Source of the DNA: Nocardia niigatensis NBRC 100131
Lineage (GTDB): Bacteria > Actinomycetota > Actinomycetes > Mycobacteriales > Mycobacteriaceae
Assembly: GCF_000308655.1 (NCBI RefSeq)
Contig: NZ_BAGC01000002.1
Coordinates: 124,001 to 188,000 of the forward strand
Reading direction: 5' to 3'
DNA: 64,000 nt
The notes under the pieces are model-generated. The model worked only from the letters and a program-made list of their open reading frames with translations. It ran no database searches and was not told the origin of the DNA. Below, piece after piece: positions 14,603 to 24,504 of this stretch. The position numbers and the translations under genes were made by a program. How positions within the stretch are numbered: the first letter of the stretch is position 1; every line of letters begins with the position of its first letter.

Positions 14603-15568
14603 ATGACCGGGAACGCGACTTTCCCACCTGCACCCCCGACGCTGTCGGGCGATACCCTCTCCATCAATCGGTTCCTCAAGGATCCGCTCTGGGTGATGCG
14701 TGTGCTGCGCACCATCTCGGAGCAGATGTTCGTCAGTGACAAGATCCTGACTGGCCAGCTGTGGACCGAGTCCGGCTCGATCGGCTACGAGCAGACCGAA
14801 AACATCTACGCCGACAACGCGCCGCAGGCCGTGTCGCCGGGGGCCCCGTACCCCCGGACGACCACTGGCAGGGGCCCCGCGAGCATGGCCAACACGGTGA
14901 AGTGGGCGCAGGAGTCCACGATCACCGATGAGGATATTTCGCGGCTGAACTACGACGCGATCAAGCGCAAGTTCACAAAGCTGGCCAATAGCCACGTGAA
15001 AGCCGTTGACTCGGTGGCTCTTTCGGTGATCGCGTCGGCTGTCACCCAGACCACCGCAGCGATCGCTCCATGGACCACCAGCGGAAGCGCGCAGATCATG
15101 CGCGATGTGATGCTGGCGTATGCCAACATCGTCGACCTGTTGCAGGGCTACCAGCCCGACACTGTGTTCTGCGACGTCCTGACGTTCGCCAATGCAGTGT
15201 CGGACCCGACTCTGCTGTCGCAGCTGCCGCGTGAGGTGCCCGGCATCGGCAACGCACCGGTGGCCGCCGGGTGGGATTCGAAGTACATGCGGCAGATCGG
15301 CGGGTTCACCTGGATCTGCTCGCCGAACCTGCCGACGAGCAGCGGAACTGTCTACGTGCTCGACAGCAAGGTGTTCGGGTCGTTCGTTGACGAGCGCGTG
15401 CCTGGTCCAGGCTGGGTGCAGTCCGATGATCCCGGCGCGCAGCGGATCCAGTGCAAGACCGTCCGTAACGACAAGACCGACAGCTGGGACGTGATGTGCC
15501 GCCGCATCACCGTGCCGATCGTCGTCGAGCCCCATGCGTGCTGGGCGATCACGGGAGTGGGTGCCTGA
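14603..15568 (+). CDS. Major capsid protein
   Basis: A 321-residue protein in the expected position after protease and decoration genes. Segments such as 'ADNAPQAVSPGAPYPRTT', 'WAQESTITDEDISRLNYDAI' and 'RNDKTDSWDVMCRRITVPIV' fit an HK97-fold capsid of actinobacterial siphoviruses. The strong AGAAAGG site upstream suits high expression. Its last base is the first base of the next ATG. A dedicated N-terminal scaffold is not present, in line with the scaffold being fused to the protease. Confidence 0.85.
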   Translation: MTGNATFPPAPPTLSGDTLSINRFLKDPLWVMRVLRTISEQMFVSDKILTGQLWTESGSIGYEQTENIYADNAPQAVSPGAPYPRTTTGRGPASMANTVKWAQESTITDEDISRLNYDAIKRKFTKLANSHVKAVDSVALSVIASAVTQTTAAIAPWTTSGSAQIMRDVMLAYANIVDLLQGYQPDTVFCDVLTFANAVSDPTLLSQLPREVPGIGNAPVAAGWDSKYMRQIGGFTWICSPNLPTSSGTVYVLDSKVFGSFVDERVPGPGWVQSDDPGAQRIQCKTVRNDKTDSWDVMCRRITVPIVVEPHACWAITGVGA

Positions 15569-15912
15569 TGGCGTATCGAGTCCTGGCACCGTGTGTCCAT
15601 CTCGCCGGTGTGTCCGTGCCCCACATCTATCAGGGGCGCATCATCGCGGCCATCCCCGACCCGGTCCAGCGCGAGCACCTGCTGCGGCTGGGCATGGTCG
15701 AGGCGGTACCCGATCCGCTGCCTCCCGGCGTTGCTCCCGACCCGGAACCGGCCGCGCCGGCCCCCGACCCGGGATCCGATGCGCCGCAGCGGCCGTCGCC
15801 GACCGCGAGCAAGGACACCTGGGTCGCCTACACCGTCGCCGTCGGCGCGGCCACGGCCGAGGAGGCGCAGCAGCTGACCAAGGACCAGCTGATCGGGCTG
15901 ACCACCGGATAG
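15568..15912 (+). CDS. Head-tail region protein with Pro-rich linker
   Basis: A 114-residue protein starting at the ATG that shares its A with the capsid stop. An N-terminal beta-rich domain (VPHIYQGRIIAAIP) is followed by a Pro/Ala linker and a short C-terminal helical unit with 'EEAQQLTKDQLIGL', which resembles SAP/Rho-N-like tails found in similar phage proteins after the capsid gene. Role unknown; probably connects to the neck or DNA. Confidence 0.55.
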   Translation: MAYRVLAPCVHLAGVSVPHIYQGRIIAAIPDPVQREHLLRLGMVEAVPDPLPPGVAPDPEPAAPAPDPGSDAPQRPSPTASKDTWVAYTVAVGAATAEEAQQLTKDQLIGLTTG

Positions 15913-15916
15913 CGGC

Positions 15917-16408
15917 ATGACCTCCCCTAGCCCGAGCCCGGACACCTACGCGTTCGCCACCACGACCGACGTCGCCAACAACTGGTGCACGTTCAAGAGC
16001 ACCGCGGACCAGAAATGGTGTCAATCGCTGCTGGACGCCGCAGGCATGTGGATCACCCAGCGGTTCGCGTCGATCGGCCAGACGATCGCGCTCACCGATC
16101 CCCGTGGCTTCATCGTCAGCGTCGACGTGGTCCGGGCGGCGATGGAGCGGGCGCAATATCCCGGTATCCACTCCGGGACCCACCTGGTCGACGGGCGATC
16201 GGACTCGTGGTCCGGGCCGCGTACCGCGACCACCGACGACGCGGCGCGGACACTGGTGTTCGCGCCGTATCACGAGCAGTTGCTCGGGCTGTTCAAGCCG
16301 ACGCAACCGGTCGGACAGTTCGGCAACGCGATGCGGCCCGTGGATCCGATCGTCCTGGGCGGGGTGGCATTCCCGCTGTACGACCGCAGTCAGTTCTGGT
16401 CGCAGTGA
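15917..16408 (+). CDS. Head-tail adaptor (neck) protein
   Basis: A 163-residue mostly helical protein located two genes after the capsid. 'KWCQSLLDAAGMWITQRF', 'PRGFIVSVDVVRAAMERA' and the downstream 'FGNAMRPVDPIVLG' are consistent with Gp19/Gp15-type adaptors that bind the portal ring from below. The stop overlaps the next GTG. Confidence 0.65.
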   Translation: MTSPSPSPDTYAFATTTDVANNWCTFKSTADQKWCQSLLDAAGMWITQRFASIGQTIALTDPRGFIVSVDVVRAAMERAQYPGIHSGTHLVDGRSDSWSGPRTATTDDAARTLVFAPYHEQLLGLFKPTQPVGQFGNAMRPVDPIVLGGVAFPLYDRSQFWSQ

Positions 16409-16818
16409 AGCCGTTCACCGCGCTGGGCGACGAGACGGTGATCGTCAATGCTCGTGTGCCGCTGGTTGATTCGAACGGCAACCCGATTCGGGACGCTTAC
16501 AACAAGGTGCAGTACCAGCTGGTGCCGACCGCAGTGCCGGGCTGCTCTTTCCGCGAGATCAGCAGCACCGAGCACGACTCGGATCTCCACCCGACGGACG
16601 TGGTGGCCCGCGGCATGCTGCCGCCGACCTACCCGGATCCGACGGACACAACGGTCGTGCCGGTCCGGCTGCCGACACCGATACCAGAGGCCGATACGCC
16701 GGTGACCTGGCAGCGCAACGGCAAATCGTATGTGCTGCAAGGCCCCGCGCGTCTGGTGGAGGACCCGGCCGGCGACCTGGACCACATCGTGTTCATCACC
16801 CGACTGAGGAGTGGATAG
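16405..16818 (+). CDS. Head-tail stopper/neck protein
   Basis: A 137-residue beta-rich protein (GTG start coupled to the previous gene) with 'HPTDVVARGMLPPTYPDPTD' and 'VTWQRNGKSYVLQGPARLVE'. The Pro-rich middle and beta strands, together with its place between the adaptor and the gp10-like gene, fit the stopper that plugs the head and joins the tail. No specific motif proves it. Confidence 0.6.
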   Translation: MKPFTALGDETVIVNARVPLVDSNGNPIRDAYNKVQYQLVPTAVPGCSFREISSTEHDSDLHPTDVVARGMLPPTYPDPTDTTVVPVRLPTPIPEADTPVTWQRNGKSYVLQGPARLVEDPAGDLDHIVFITRLRSG

Positions 16819-17190
16819 ATGAGTGTCGATATCGCCGCTGTGCGAGCGCAATTGGAGCTACTCGGCGCAGAGTTCATGGCGACCTCGGAGGAGGTTCGCG
16901 AGGGGGTGAAGCGGGCCGCCGAGCAGGGCGCGGAGATCGGTCGCGGCATCGCCGAGGCCGAGCTCACTCATTCCCGGCGCCATGTCACCAAGGGTGGCTA
17001 CGTGAACGAGCCGGGCGACTACGCCAAGGCTTTCCGCGGGATCGCCGTGTTCGAGAAGGGGATGTGGCGCGGCCGGACGGTCAACGACGACTGGAAGGCG
17101 CACTGGATCGAGGACGGCACCAAGAAATGGCCCAAGCACGCGATCATGCTGCGCACCGCGGCGCAGATGCGCGGAAACGACACGGAATGA
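16819..17190 (+). CDS. HK97 gp10-like neck/tail-completion protein
   Basis: A 123-residue protein; the ATG follows the previous stop directly. An N-terminal helix (LELLGAEFMATSEEVREGVK) is followed by a basic segment with 'HWIEDGTKKWPKHAIMLRTA', the typical C-terminal part of HK97 gp10-like proteins (a 'YG..' variant). These form the ring between head and tail. Confidence is moderate because the central glycine motif is changed. Confidence 0.7.
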   Translation: MSVDIAAVRAQLELLGAEFMATSEEVREGVKRAAEQGAEIGRGIAEAELTHSRRHVTKGGYVNEPGDYAKAFRGIAVFEKGMWRGRTVNDDWKAHWIEDGTKKWPKHAIMLRTAAQMRGNDTE

Positions 17191-17194
17191 TCCG

Positions 17195-17665
17195 GTGAGC
17201 ACACCGATCACGTTCGGCGACACCGCATCCGGAGCAGATTCGGCGCAGGGGAAGCCGACCGAATTCTCGTTCGCGAACCTGAGCCAAGTCGTGATCGCCT
17301 GGTTCGTCGGCCAGGACTGGCTCACCGACGTCGGCATCGACATGCCCAATCCGACGCCGCTGCCGTATCTGCTGGTCACCCAGCTCCCGGGCGGCGCCGA
17401 CAACCGGGTGACCGCCCGGGGCCTGGTCTGCCTGGATCTGTTCGCCAACGACCCGGGCGTGGCGGTCACCCTCGGCCGGCGCATGCATGCGCGGATGCTC
17501 GCCCTGCAAAACAAGGTCGTCACGGTCGGCGGCTGGCCGGTGCCGATCGGCCTGATCACGACGCTGCAGCTGCCCGGCTATAGCAACTACTCCGATGACC
17601 CTCTGCTGCATCGCGTCCTCGCCTCGTACGAGGTGCGCAGCGATTTCGATGCCCAACCCCTGTAA
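17195..17665 (+). CDS. Tail terminator protein with N-terminal DTASGAD motif
   Basis: A 156-residue protein with a GTG start and GGAATGATCCG upstream. The core (LPYLLVTQLPGGADNRVT, CLDLFANDPGVAV, then YEVRSDFDAQ) fits tail terminators that cap the tail tube. The first 20 residues carry GDTASGADSAQG, close to the DTGSGADSA tag in the protein at 24501 and to the 22 repeats in the protein at 32600. The tag is not part of the usual family and is an oddity of this phage. Confidence 0.7.
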   Translation: MSTPITFGDTASGADSAQGKPTEFSFANLSQVVIAWFVGQDWLTDVGIDMPNPTPLPYLLVTQLPGGADNRVTARGLVCLDLFANDPGVAVTLGRRMHARMLALQNKVVTVGGWPVPIGLITTLQLPGYSNYSDDPLLHRVLASYEVRSDFDAQPL

Positions 17666-17674
17666 GGAGTTTCG

Positions 17675-18643
17675 ATGACGACCACCGATGTTCTGCTGCC
17701 GTGGGACAGCTTCTTCGGCGGAAATTTCGACCAGATATTCCGCGGCCAGTTCGGCAGCTGCCTGGTCAAAGACTATGACGGCGTGACCAACTGGGCGAAC
17801 TGGACGCCGTTCGACCCACTGACCGGCGAAATCAAGTCGACGTTCTACACGAACGGGCAGTTCGCGGACGGCTGGGTCGACCTCGGCTATGGCGACAAGA
17901 GCGGCATCAAGTTCACGCAGAACATCACCGTGAACCAGGCCGATCCGTGGCAGTCGCGCCGCGAGGAAGACCCGAACATCACCAAGCAGTCCGAGTCCGG
18001 CGTTTTCACTGCGCTGCAGTCGAATCCGGTGATCGACGCGTTGCAGGACGGCCTGCCGCTGGCCTCGATGCCGTCCGTCGGCACCATCGGCTACAGCTAC
18101 GGCATGCCACGATTCCCGCAGGTCGTCTATCGGACGGTCGCGTTCATGGGAATGCGTGTCACCCGGGCTGGACTGCTGTGGATGAAGTGGCGGCTCTTCC
18201 CCTGCGCCACCATGCTGAAGCCGGGCGAGACCGAATGGGCGGCGGAGAACGGTGAGAAGACCGTGCTCACCTTCGAGCCGCACGAGTGCCAGGTCTCCGG
18301 CTCGGCGCGGTTCGTCCTCGAGGACGGGCCCGGCTGGCGTGCCCTGGGCGGCGCGACGCTCGCGCCGGGCACCCCGGTGGCGGCCGCGACCGGCAGCGGT
18401 GGTGTCACCCTCTCGATGACCGCGCCGATGTCGCCGAACGGCCCGTTCACCTACAAGGCATTCCGCACGTCTGCGCCGACGACTCCGATCACCCCGGCGT
18501 CGGTCGGCGGCACGGCAGCGAACCCGATCCTGACCCTGTCCGGGCAGGCCACGGGCGCGGCGACCTACACCGTGCAGGCCATCGGCTCCAACGGCACCAC
18601 CTCGCCGCAGTCGGCCGCGTCGAACTCGGTCACCGTCGCCTGA
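17675..18643 (+). CDS. Major tail tube protein with C-terminal Ig-like domain
   Basis: A 322-residue protein. The first ~225 residues are beta-rich with no membrane or enzymatic motif and carry the 'GIKFTQNITVNQADPWQS' and 'GMRVTRAGLLWMKWRLF' segments expected of tail tube subunits. The last ~85 residues (from about 235) are a separate Ser/Thr/Gly-rich beta domain (PFTYKAFRTSAP, ATYTVQAIGSNGTTSP) like the Ig-fold ornaments of siphovirus tails. The gene stands before the assembly chaperones. AAGGAG is seven bases upstream. Confidence 0.8.
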   Translation: MTTTDVLLPWDSFFGGNFDQIFRGQFGSCLVKDYDGVTNWANWTPFDPLTGEIKSTFYTNGQFADGWVDLGYGDKSGIKFTQNITVNQADPWQSRREEDPNITKQSESGVFTALQSNPVIDALQDGLPLASMPSVGTIGYSYGMPRFPQVVYRTVAFMGMRVTRAGLLWMKWRLFPCATMLKPGETEWAAENGEKTVLTFEPHECQVSGSARFVLEDGPGWRALGGATLAPGTPVAAATGSGGVTLSMTAPMSPNGPFTYKAFRTSAPTTPITPASVGGTAANPILTLSGQATGAATYTVQAIGSNGTTSPQSAASNSVTVA

Positions 18644-18725
18644 TTCCCGCATACCCCGGCGTGGTGGCTTGTGGCTGGACGCCGCGCCGGGACCAGCCAC
18701 ACAGCCACATCCCGAAGGAGGATCC

Positions 18726-19157
18726 ATGGAAACCGTTTACGACCTCACCGCATGGCGCGACCAGGCCCTCGAAGCCTTGGGCGCTCAGAACGGCATCCCG
18801 TTCCAGCCCCGCCAGGGCGGCGAGATCTTCACGGTGCCGCACCCGCTCACGCTCGACGACGACAAGAACAAAGAGTTGGAGATCGCCTCGGGGGCGATGG
18901 CCATTGCCTCGGTGCTGCTCGGCGGCTCGGCGGTCTACGCGCGGTTCGTCGCGGCGGGCGGCCGGGCTGGTGACGTGATGATGGCGTACAAGATCATGCA
19001 GCAGGGCGTGACGCTGGACCCTACCTTGAGCGCGTTTATCCCCTGGTCCGCCGGTGCGCACGCCAGCTCGAATCTGACCTCGAGCATCGCTATCCCGGCG
19101 AGCGCCGACCTCTCCATCAATGGTGGCGAACTGTCGTCGCCGGTACAGGAGAGCTGA
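18726..19157 (+). CDS. Tail assembly chaperone, first frame (G-like)
   Basis: A 143-residue protein with an excellent site (GAAGGAGGATCC) upstream of the ATG. It lies between the tube protein and the tape measure, the place of lambda G and G-T homologues, and is soluble with a helical start and an Ala/Ser-rich end. Translation of the downstream gene probably begins by frameshifting from this one near its end (19,120-19,157), because the -1 frame is open across this region and yields a continuous, family-like protein. Confidence 0.65.
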   Translation: METVYDLTAWRDQALEALGAQNGIPFQPRQGGEIFTVPHPLTLDDDKNKELEIASGAMAIASVLLGGSAVYARFVAAGGRAGDVMMAYKIMQQGVTLDPTLSAFIPWSAGAHASSNLTSSIAIPASADLSINGGELSSPVQES

Positions 19158-19213
19158 CCTCCCGGCGGCTGCACGTCCTCATACAGGGACTGCCGGACAC
19201 ATGCGACACGTGG

Positions 19214-19552
19214 GTGGAGCTCGGCGCGGATCCATGGACGCTCGATCAGCATCTGCTGCGCGACATCGCCAACTCTGGGCGCTCGTCAGATGCGTTGCTG
19301 TTCAACGTCTATCGCGACCGCGAGAAGACAGATCCGCGCAAGTTCGAGCCGATTCCGGCGCCCGAGTGCAAGCGCACGCCCGAGCAGCAGGCCCAAGAGG
19401 AACAGCGGCGCCTCGAGGAGCAGCGGCAGCGGGAGATCGAGGAGAACTCCGCTGTGATCACCCACGACATCGGGACCGCGCTGTTCCGGGGCGAGCTCAC
19501 CATGCTCGAGCTGTCGCGGCGCGTCCGCGCAGAACAGGGGATTGAGGCGTGA
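19214..19552 (+). CDS. Tail assembly chaperone, second frame (T-like)
   Basis: The first in-frame start codon is the GTG at 19214, giving 112 residues. The open frame, however, extends backwards across the stop of the previous gene, and the extra residues (TGELTSRRLHVLIQGLP) look like the conserved start of the second chaperone of actinophages. So the natural product is likely the fusion of 18726-onward with this frame by a -1 shift. The C-terminal part is a charged helix ([20 protein letters not shown]). The stop overlaps the tape-measure start. Confidence 0.65.
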   Translation: MELGADPWTLDQHLLRDIANSGRSSDALLFNVYRDREKTDPRKFEPIPAPECKRTPEQQAQEEQRRLEEQRQREIEENSAVITHDIGTALFRGELTMLELSRRVRAEQGIEA

Positions 19553-22500
19553 AAGGCGTTTGGTTCGACATCCTGCCCCGCATGGTGGGCATGTCGGCGG
19601 AAGCCGACAAGATCGTCGTCGAGTCCGAAAAAGCGGGTGAGAAGGCGGGTAAGGCGTTCTCCGGGATGTTTTCCCGCGAGGCCACCTCCGCGACCGCGAA
19701 GTCCGTCGAGACGATGAAGGCGCAGGTCAACTCGGGCATCTCAGTGCTGGAGCAAGCCTCGGCGCGGGCGGTCAAAGCGCACGACGCCGCTGCCGACGCC
19801 GCGGGGCGCGTCCGCATCAAAGAGGCCGCGCTCAACGACGTCCGCATGAAGTTCTCAGAGGATTCGGTGCAATACATCCGTGCCGAGGAAAATCTGGCAA
19901 AAGCCAAGCGCGACACCGCTACCGCGAGCGGTGTCGCGCAGACGGCGGCGCTCGACGAGACCCGCGCCATGGAAGCGCTCGCGGCCAAACAGGACGCGCT
20001 CGCGGCCAATCAGGACGCGCTGGCGAGGTCGTCCGGCACCATGTCCACGGCACTCAAGACTGCCGCGACGGTCGGTGTCGGCGGCCTGATCTTCGGCATG
20101 GGCGAGTCGATCAAGGCTGCGGGCGACTTCCAAGCCAGCCAGACACGCCTCGTCACCACCGCCGGTGAGGATCAGAACGAGCTCGGGAAGGTCTCCAAGG
20201 GCATCTTGGACATGGCCGGCCAAGTGGGTGTGTCGGCCGAGGAACTGTCCAAGGGCATGTACACGATCGAGTCCGCGGGATTTCATGGCGAAGCGGGCCT
20301 GAAGCTGCTGAAGGCCGCCAGCGAGGGAGCGCGGCAGGAGAACGCGGACCTGAAGGACGTCACCGATGCCCTGACGACATCGATGCACGATTTCAACATC
20401 GCCCCGGACCAGTCGGCCGTGGTTATGAGCAAGATGATCGCCGCGGTCAGCAACGGCAAGACGACCCTCGGTGAATTCTCCGGCGCGTTGCATTCGGTCG
20501 AGCCTGCCGCGCACGCGGCCGGCATCTCGCTCGACGACACCTACGCCACGCTGGCGATGATGACCCGCACGGGCGAGTCGGCCCAGCAGTCCACCGAGAA
20601 TATGACCGACGCCATCCGGCATCTGTCGTCCCCGACGCAGCAGATGACCGACGAGATGGCCCAGTTCGGCATCTCGTCGGCGGACGTGCAGCAGCACCTC
20701 GGCGAGCGCGGACTCACGGGCACGATGGACATGCTCGCCAAGGCGATCCACGACAAGATGACTCCGGCGCAGCAGATCGTCATCGACACGTTCAACCAGA
20801 ACAAGCTGGTAGTCGCAGACGCGAAGCGTATGTTCGACGGCCTCCCGCCCGCGGCGCAGGCAGTCGCACAGTCGGTCAAGGACGGCACGCTGTCGTTCGC
20901 GGAGTTCCGGAAAACGGGCGGCGGCCTGGCGGTCGATCAGAAGAACATGGTCGACCAATGGTGGGCGCTGGAGAAGAAAGCGGACGGCTTCAATTCCGTG
21001 CTGAAGTCCGGTAAATCCGATATCCAGACCTATCAGGATGCACTGAGCAAGGTAACCGGCACGGTCGCCGGGGCTACGGTGGCAATGGATATCACCGCCG
21101 ATAATGCCGACGACACAAAGAAGACGAAAGCCGGCATCGAGGGCGCGAAGCCAGAAGCGTCCGGCGACATCGCCGGATGGTCCGATGTCCAAGGCAATTT
21201 CAACCAGAAGCTGGCCCAGACCAAGGCGTCGGTCGGGTCGATGGCGATCGCGGTCGGTACCGATCTCCTACCGGTAGCGACGAAGTTCCTCGGCGTTCTC
21301 CAGGACACTGCCAGGTGGCTCGACAAGCACAAGGTCGCCGCCGATGGTGTTGTCGCCACTATCGGCACCCTCGCCGGTGCCTGGGCAACGATCAAGGTCG
21401 CCCAAGGCACCTGGTCGGGCCTGAAGACCGTGATCGGCGGTGTGAAGGGTGTCATCGGCGGTGTCGCGAAGGGAGCGAAAGCCGGGGCCAACATGCTCTC
21501 CTCGGCAGCCAATGGCGCGAGGAGGCTCAGCCTCATGGCGCAGGGCTGGTGGGAGTGGACCGGGAAGGCGAGAGCCACTGCGATCAAGAATTTCGTCGCC
21601 ACGAAAGTGCGGGCCGGAGTCGAGGCGGTGCAGTCGGCCGCGGCGTGGGTGGCGCAAGGCGCCCGGGCGGCCGGGGCGTGGGTGGTCATGCAGGCCAAGG
21701 CTGCTGGCGCGTTCCTCGCGACGAAGGCGAGTGCGGCAGCCTCGGCCGTGGAAACTGGCGGGGCGTGGCTGGCGGCGCAGGCGAGCGCGGGTGCGGGCTG
21801 GGTCGGCATGCAGGCCAAGGCTGCCGGCGCGTTCCTGGCGACCAAGGCCAGCGCCGTCCTCTCGGCGGGCGAGACCGCTATGGCATGGGTGGTCCAGAAC
21901 GCGAAGGTCGTCGCGAGCTTCGTGCTCGTCGAGGGCGCGTCGATCGCTGCCGGCGTGGCCGAAAAGGGTATGGCGGCGGCCCAGTGGCTATTGAACGCCG
22001 CCATGGACGCCAACCCGATCGGCCTGGTGATCGTGGGACTCACGGCGCTGGTCGGCGGTGTCATATATGCCTGGAATCATTTCGATTGGTTCCGGAATGC
22101 AGTGAAGGATGCCTGGGACTGGATGAAGAAGGCCGGTGACTGGATCGGTCACGAATTCATGGACATCTGGCACAAACTCGGAGACTTCGTACACGACAAC
22201 TCCGAGAAGATCAAAAATGCCGGTCACGCGGTCGGCGAGGCATTCCAATGGGGTGCCAAGGTCGCGATCGATGCCTGGCATGATCTGGAAAAGGGCCTCG
22301 GTGAACCCACATATCTGGTGATGCGGTACATCTACCAGGACGGCATCCGGAAAATGTGGGATTCAGCATCTGATACAGTCGGTGGCGCGCTCGGCCATCT
22401 GCCGGACCTCAGCAACGAGATCGAGCGCATTCCGCATTTCGCATCCGGTGGCGTGTATTCCGGGCCCGGTATTGTGTCGCAGGGTTCAGGCTGGCCGAAC

Positions 22501-24504
22501 GACGACGTGAACGCGAAATTGTCGAAAGACGAAGGTATCGCGGTACCCGGATTCGTGAAATGGTTTGGCGTCGACAATTGGCACGCAGCGAACAGGTATT
22601 TCTCCGGTCGCTCCGGCGGCGACGGATTCCATTTCGCGCCTGGCGGCATCTTCGACGGTGTCGGCGACTTCTTCTCCGGTGCCAGCAACCCTGCCGAGTG
22701 GCTCCGTACCAAGCTCCGCAGCGCTGTCACGGGCGCCGAGGCCATGGTCGGCAGCGACAGCATGTGGAAGAAGCTGCTCCTCCAGCTGCCCGAGCACATG
22801 ATCGGCAAGCTCGTCGACTGGGGCAAAGACAAGCTGGGGTCGGTCGTGCACGGTGCGAAGGACCTGGTCAGCGATGTTGGGCACGTGCTGGGCTTCGCCC
22901 GCGGCGGCATCTACGCCGACGGTCCGGCCGAGTCCGTCAGCGGACTCACGCCGGCACCGGAGACGGTCCCGGATCTGTCCGTCGACACGGGCATGCCCGC
23001 TGACTCAGGCATCTCGGCGGACACGGGGCTGTCGGCTGGCCCGACGGCGTCTGTGGACCCGGTCGTGACTCCCGACTCCGTATTCTCTGGCGACACGGGC
23101 ATGTCCGCAGATCCGAGCCTGTCGGCGACGAGCGGGGCATCGAGCGGGCTGCAGGTCGCGCTCGACGCGATCCGCGACCACCTCTCCACGATGTACCAGT
23201 GGGGCGGCACCGACCTCAGCTCGGGTGTGGACTGCTCCGGCCTCGTGGGTGACGCGCAACTGCTCGCGACCGGACAACAGCCCGACCACCGGGTCGGCAC
23301 CACCGATACGATGATGTCGGGTGGCTGGCCCGGAATGATCAAGGGCGCGACCAAAGATGACTACTTCGTCGCGGGCGTCAACGACCACCACATGTCCGGC
23401 TCTATCTTGGGCACGCCTTTCGAGGCGCGTCAGACCGGCGAGAAACTCCGTATGGGCTCGTCGGCGGCGTCCCCGTTCGATGCCCAGTTCGTCGAGCAGT
23501 GGCACCTCGATCCGACGCTGATCGAGCCGGCATATCACCCAGGGCTGAGCGACGACCCGCTCACCAGCGCGAGCCCGACCGACAAGGCCGCCAAGTACAA
23601 GCAGGCGGCACAGAAAGAGCTCGACCTCGCCAAGAAGCATGACGCCGAGGCCGAGAAGTTCCTGACCGAGGCCGCCAAATACAAGGAGGGCTTGCCCGCC
23701 GAGAAGCAAAAGCATCTCGACGCGGTCAAGCGCCACCTGGATGCGGCGGCCGAGGCCGACAAGCTCGCGTCGTTCACCACTGGCGCCGAGCAACAGAAGC
23801 ATTTGGACGCCGCGAAGCACGATCGGGAGCTGGCGCAGTCGGCCCAGGACGCCGCCGGCAACGTCGGCGGCAAGGCGCAGAAGTACCTCGACGCGGCGGC
23901 GAAGGCCCGCCAGATGGCTGCCGACGAGCGCAAGCGGGCCAAGGAGGATCTGGAAAAAGCGGACAAGGCTGCAACGTCGACCGGCAAGAAGTCCAAGGAC
24001 GACACCAACGGCGGCTGGATGACGTTCGAGCAGGCCGGGGAGAAGGCCGGCGGTCTGGCCGCGACGATGTTCCTCGACAGCACCGGCCTGGGCAACACGA
24101 TCGTCGCCGACCCGAACAAGTCCGCGGTCCTGCGTATCGGAAAGCAGCTCACGCAGGTGAAAACCACTGGCCAGCAACCAAACTGGGGTGCTAGCCCGTT
24201 CCTGCCATCGACCAAGACCGACGAGGACCTGTCGGATCTGCTGCCCGCCACCCACGACCTGGGCGGCCTCATCCCACCCGGACTGTCGCTGGTGAACAAC
24301 AAGACCGGGGGCAACGAGGTGCTGGTGATCAATCCGCAACTGGCGCAACAGCGTTCGCCCGAACCGGTGGGAGCGAGCCGGGGACGCAGTGACAGCGGTA
24401 GCGGCCCGCTGGTCAGCATCGGCACCTGGGTCGCCGCCAGCGACGACCAGGCGGAGGCGAACCGGCTCGGCCGCACCGTCGGCCAGTACGCGAGGGGCCG
24501 ATGA
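19549..24504 (+). CDS. Tape measure protein with NlpC/P60-like domain
   Basis: A 1651-residue protein started by a GTG coupled to the previous stop. The N-terminal ~500 residues contain phage-minor-tail signatures ([33 protein letters not shown]). A hydrophobic central block (about 690-840) has an internal repeat [19 protein letters not shown] (twice) and membrane-active '[19 protein letters not shown]'. Residues ~1210-1310 match an NlpC/P60 peptidase: [19 protein letters not shown] with Cys1229 and His1280/1281 in VNDHHMSG. This would open peptidoglycan during injection. A charged Lys/Glu/Ala-rich coiled segment (about 1345-1490) follows. It sets the tail length. Confidence 0.88.
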   Translation: MKGVWFDILPRMVGMSAEADKIVVESEKAGEKAGKAFSGMFSREATSATAKSVETMKAQVNSGISVLEQASARAVKAHDAAADAAGRVRIKEAALNDVRMKFSEDSVQYIRAEENLAKAKRDTATASGVAQTAALDETRAMEALAAKQDALAANQDALARSSGTMSTALKTAATVGVGGLIFGMGESIKAAGDFQASQTRLVTTAGEDQNELGKVSKGILDMAGQVGVSAEELSKGMYTIESAGFHGEAGLKLLKAASEGARQENADLKDVTDALTTSMHDFNIAPDQSAVVMSKMIAAVSNGKTTLGEFSGALHSVEPAAHAAGISLDDTYATLAMMTRTGESAQQSTENMTDAIRHLSSPTQQMTDEMAQFGISSADVQQHLGERGLTGTMDMLAKAIHDKMTPAQQIVIDTFNQNKLVVADAKRMFDGLPPAAQAVAQSVKDGTLSFAEFRKTGGGLAVDQKNMVDQWWALEKKADGFNSVLKSGKSDIQTYQDALSKVTGTVAGATVAMDITADNADDTKKTKAGIEGAKPEASGDIAGWSDVQGNFNQKLAQTKASVGSMAIAVGTDLLPVATKFLGVLQDTARWLDKHKVAADGVVATIGTLAGAWATIKVAQGTWSGLKTVIGGVKGVIGGVAKGAKAGANMLSSAANGARRLSLMAQGWWEWTGKARATAIKNFVATKVRAGVEAVQSAAAWVAQGARAAGAWVVMQAKAAGAFLATKASAAASAVETGGAWLAAQASAGAGWVGMQAKAAGAFLATKASAVLSAGETAMAWVVQNAKVVASFVLVEGASIAAGVAEKGMAAAQWLLNAAMDANPIGLVIVGLTALVGGVIYAWNHFDWFRNAVKDAWDWMKKAGDWIGHEFMDIWHKLGDFVHDNSEKIKNAGHAVGEAFQWGAKVAIDAWHDLEKGLGEPTYLVMRYIYQDGIRKMWDSASDTVGGALGHLPDLSNEIERIPHFASGGVYSGPGIVSQGSGWPNDDVNAKLSKDEGIAVPGFVKWFGVDNWHAANRYFSGRSGGDGFHFAPGGIFDGVGDFFSGASNPAEWLRTKLRSAVTGAEAMVGSDSMWKKLLLQLPEHMIGKLVDWGKDKLGSVVHGAKDLVSDVGHVLGFARGGIYADGPAESVSGLTPAPETVPDLSVDTGMPADSGISADTGLSAGPTASVDPVVTPDSVFSGDTGMSADPSLSATSGASSGLQVALDAIRDHLSTMYQWGGTDLSSGVDCSGLVGDAQLLATGQQPDHRVGTTDTMMSGGWPGMIKGATKDDYFVAGVNDHHMSGSILGTPFEARQTGEKLRMGSSAASPFDAQFVEQWHLDPTLIEPAYHPGLSDDPLTSASPTDKAAKYKQAAQKELDLAKKHDAEAEKFLTEAAKYKEGLPAEKQKHLDAVKRHLDAAAEADKLASFTTGAEQQKHLDAAKHDRELAQSAQDAAGNVGGKAQKYLDAAAKARQMAADERKRAKEDLEKADKAATSTGKKSKDDTNGGWMTFEQAGEKAGGLAATMFLDSTGLGNTIVADPNKSAVLRIGKQLTQVKTTGQQPNWGASPFLPSTKTDEDLSDLLPATHDLGGLIPPGLSLVNNKTGGNEVLVINPQLAQQRSPEPVGASRGRSDSGSGPLVSIGTWVAASDDQAEANRLGRTVGQYARGR

